Source: Prolixibacteraceae bacterium (GTDB lineage: Bacteria; Bacteroidota; Bacteroidia; Bacteroidales; Prolixibacteraceae). From it: a stretch of DNA of 64,000 nucleotides. The position numbers and the translations under genes are program-made. Where the stretch lies: NCBI GenBank assembly GCA_003506435.1, contig DOAQ01000019.1, forward strand, positions 1-64,000, written 5' to 3'. Of this stretch, positions 62,113 through 64,000 are shown one piece after another. Within the stretch, counting starts at the first letter, position 1, and every line of letters starts with the position of its first letter. Below the pieces are notes generated by a model. It was given only the letters and a program-made list of their open reading frames with translations, was not told where the DNA came from and searched no databases.

Positions 62113-62628
62113 CTATTCTGCTTCAACCAGATACCGGTTTGCAGTTTTGAATGTGTAAAACCGCTGAATGAAATAACTGTAGCCAACCACGATTCCTGTG
62201 GTGACCGCTTTCGAAAAAGTGGGCCACATACGAAGGTATTCAACAAAAAACTTGAGGAGGATATAATTCAGCAAAATGGAGCCGCTAACACTGATTCCAT
62301 ATCGAATGAACTGGACTTTTCCGCGAATAACCGACTGGGTGAAGGTAATGTATTTAGCCAGCAGAAAGCCGCTGGTAAAAGTGATTGGGAAAACAATTAT
62401 AAACGCAGCAATATGTGGGCTGATGACAAAAATTCCAAAATCGAGGTTATGTTTGTCGAGTACAAAATTGTAAAAAAGAAAGTAGAGAAGAATGTCGAAC
62501 ATGGTATTCATCCCACCGGTAACTGCATAACGGAATGTTTCGGGGGGAACAAACGATTGAAAAAACGGGTAGAAAAAATTAATCAACCATGATACGGCCA
62601 GCCTGATATAGTGTAGCAATTTTCTCAT
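62113..62628 (-). CDS. GtrA family membrane protein
   Basis: 171 residues with four membrane helices, as usual for GtrA-type proteins. The first helix carries the family's FRYAVTGGMNTMFDILLYFLFYNF segment; later FIIVFPITFTSGFLLAKYITF and a closing SYFIQRFYTFKTA. GtrA-like proteins are thought to flip undecaprenyl-phosphate-linked sugars during surface glycan modification. The N-terminus has an extra 30 residues. No glycosyltransferase is beside it. It is divergent from the C40 peptidase gene. Confidence 0.85.
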   Translation of the reverse strand: MRKLLHYIRLAVSWLINFFYPFFQSFVPPETFRYAVTGGMNTMFDILLYFLFYNFVLDKHNLDFGIFVISPHIAAFIIVFPITFTSGFLLAKYITFTQSVIRGKVQFIRYGISVSGSILLNYILLKFFVEYLRMWPTFSKAVTTGIVVGYSYFIQRFYTFKTANRYLVEAE

Positions 62629-62670
62629 TCAGTTTATTAAGATCAGAAGAACAAAAATAAGATTTTATAT

Positions 62671-62678
62671 TACATTTG
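62671..62678 (+). promoter_or_regulatory. Putative -7 box of the C40 peptidase gene
   Basis: TACATTTG matches TAnnTTTG, with a start expected near 62685, about 35 nt before the ATG. No clear -33 element. Confidence 0.4.
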
Positions 62679-62719
62679 GGAGTACACAACGTAAATCTGT
62701 ATTATAAATCTTGAAATGA

Positions 62720-63889
62720 ATGAAAAATAATATTTTACTGATATGCCTCGCTGTTGTCCTGTTTTCTTGTGAAAAGCAAGATCAATTGCAAAATGCCGGG
62801 CAGATTCTAAATAAAATAAAAGCAGAAGCAGCTCCGGATAAAAGAGAAGCAATTTTTGATGTTTCCTTTGCAAAATCAAGAGATGGTATAATTGTTCGTG
62901 GTGAAACGGATTTGCCTCAGGCAAAGGCAGCGTTACTTTCAGAATTAAGCAAAAACGAATATGTTGTAACCGACAGTCTGGTCGTTTTGCCCGATGAAAA
63001 AAGTGATTCATTGAACTGGGGCCTGGTAACCATCAGTGTATGCAATTTACGATCACTGCCCTCGCACGATGCAGAGTTGGCATCACAGGCTTTGCTTGGT
63101 ACCCCGGTGCGGGTATTCAAAAAGCAATCAAATTGGTACTTGGTGCAAACCCCTGATAAATATATCAGTTGGGTTGACTCGGCTGCTTTGTTCCTTTTAT
63201 CAAAACAAAGGTTTGATAACTGGAGAAAGCAGGCAAAAATGATTTATCTGCCTTCTTTTGGACTTGCAACGGAACCAAACTCCGGAAAGCCGGTTACCGA
63301 TTTGGTCGCAGGCTGCATTCTCCAATTCATGGAAAAATCAGGAAAAGACTGTTTATTGTCGATGCCTGACAGGCGGTTGCTTCAGGTTCCATTGGCAGAT
63401 GTCGAAGACTTTGAAATCTGGAAAAAAAGGGCTGTTCCGTCTGTTTCTGAAATATCAAAAACTGCCGAATTATTTATGGGGCGTCCCTACTTATGGGGTG
63501 GTACTTCAGCAAAAGGAGCCGATTGCAGTGGCTTTACCAAGATGGTTTATTTTCTGAACGGGATCATTTTGGCACGCGATGCTTCGCTTCAGTTCCGGCA
63601 TGGCGAAAAAATTACCGAAGAACAAGGATGGAAGGATTTACAGGAAGGAGACCTTGTATTTTTCGGGCGAAAGGCAACGAATGAAAAACCGGCAAGAGCT
63701 ACTCATGTTGGCTATTATCTCGGGAACAGCGAATTCATTCATGCTTCCGGATTTGTAAGGGTAAACAGTTTTGACTCAGCGAAAGAAAATTTTTATAACC
63801 GAAAAATTGATTTTCTGGGAGGGCGGAGGATCATCAATTCTCTTGGTTCGGATGGCATTGTAAAAGTATCAGATCATCCCTGGTATTAA
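62720..63889 (+). CDS. NlpC/P60 (C40) peptidase with SH3 domains, YkfC-like lipoprotein
   Basis: 389 residues with a lipobox (VVLFSC, Cys17) and two SH3-like modules (about 95-240; TISVCNLRSLPSHDAEL, NWYLVQTPDKYISWVDS). The C40 domain from about 245 has LWGGTSAKGADCSGFTKMVY (catalytic Cys), ATHVGYYLGNSEFIHASG (His, with a following His) and GDLVFFGRK. This is the layout of gamma-D-glutamyl-L-diamino-acid endopeptidases that trim murein peptides to L-Ala-D-Glu. A Tat-leader gene follows after 11 bp. A dipeptide epimerase there would complete a murein-peptide salvage pair. Confidence 0.9.
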   Translation: MKNNILLICLAVVLFSCEKQDQLQNAGQILNKIKAEAAPDKREAIFDVSFAKSRDGIIVRGETDLPQAKAALLSELSKNEYVVTDSLVVLPDEKSDSLNWGLVTISVCNLRSLPSHDAELASQALLGTPVRVFKKQSNWYLVQTPDKYISWVDSAALFLLSKQRFDNWRKQAKMIYLPSFGLATEPNSGKPVTDLVAGCILQFMEKSGKDCLLSMPDRRLLQVPLADVEDFEIWKKRAVPSVSEISKTAELFMGRPYLWGGTSAKGADCSGFTKMVYFLNGIILARDASLQFRHGEKITEEQGWKDLQEGDLVFFGRKATNEKPARATHVGYYLGNSEFIHASGFVRVNSFDSAKENFYNRKIDFLGGRRIINSLGSDGIVKVSDHPWY

Positions 63890-63900
63890 AAAAAAATAAT

Positions 63901-64000
63901 ATGAAGACAAACAGACGTCAGTTTATCGGGACAGGTGGTGTGTTGGCAGGGGCAGCCGCATTGACTCCTTTGTTTCAGAGTTATAAATCGGATCATTCAA
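63901..64000 (+). CDS. Start of a Tat-exported protein (cut by window edge)
   Basis: 33 codons from the ATG at 63901: MKTNRRQFIGTGGVLAGAAA, a perfect twin-arginine leader (RRQFIG), then LTPLFQ and a polar mature start. The catalytic part lies outside the window. Its position 11 bp after a YkfC-like peptidase makes an enolase-superfamily L-Ala-D/L-Glu epimerase the best guess. Other Tat enzymes are equally compatible with the sequence seen. Confidence 0.7.
   Translation, partial: MKTNRRQFIGTGGVLAGAAALTPLFQSYKSDHS

Overview
The window looks like chromosome from a member of the Bacteroidota, most likely Bacteroidales/Marinilabiliales and perhaps a Prolixibacteraceae-like organism. Reasons: a type IX secretion cargo protein with a gliding-motility type C-terminus next to a PorP/SprF gene, a NigD-like lipoprotein, an ISAon1-type transposase, a biosynthetic arginine decarboxylase of Bacteroidota style, several -7 boxes of the form TAnnTTTG, and hairpin repeats of kinds I associate with this phylum. 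The family-level guess is inference.

Layout. 1-1.7 kb: the end of an unknown gene, then two fused transposase relics. 1.7-14.7 kb: ordinary chromosome (cold-shock-domain protein, tRNA-Arg, AsnA, MFS and MATE transporters, DHOD-like enzyme, T9SS cargo plus PorP/SprF, HEAT protein, alpha/beta hydrolase). 13.5-20.1 kb: a nitric-oxide stress locus. Ric (Fe-S repair), a hemerythrin, quinol NO reductase and a DUF438/hemerythrin/PAS protein run on the minus strand. A three-cysteine Rrf2 regulator and a membrane Fe-S protein diverge from them. A palindrome lies exactly over the -33 box of the ric promoter. 20.2-29 kb: tRNA-Lys, NfeD, FtsY, S9 peptidase, NigD-like protein, thioredoxin, SpeA.

29.1-40.1 kb: an ABC uptake-type locus (single substrate-binding protein, ATPase, permease, and a second binding protein that is an internal tandem duplication). 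It is combined with two STAS-domain proteins that share a second domain I do not recognise. One of these ends in an APH-like kinase. An AT-rich block with a HigB/HigA toxin-antitoxin pair, an orphan antitoxin-like protein and an unknown 391-residue gene splits the locus. This is one of the two best candidates for an undescribed system (a periplasmic ligand-sensing switch).

41.4-59.5 kb: the second candidate, a long minus-strand redox cluster. It has six PQQ-like beta-propeller proteins (four in tandem), an NHL-type propeller with a CCNPxH motif, a tiny Tat-type cysteine-rich protein, NapG/NapH-like Fe-S proteins, a NuoE-NuoF fusion and an Fe-S/FAD GltD-like oxidoreductase. The gene set suggests electron transfer between cytoplasmic NAD(P)H, the quinone pool and the periplasm; the substrate is unknown. 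Its gaps are crowded with hairpin repeats and small cassettes (four-helix-bundle gene, DUF559 gene).

59.7-64 kb: an ISAon1-like element with a nonsense mutation, next to a truncated DUF456 gene, then a CPBP protease, a GtrA protein, an NlpC/P60 peptidase, and the start of a Tat-exported protein cut by the window edge.
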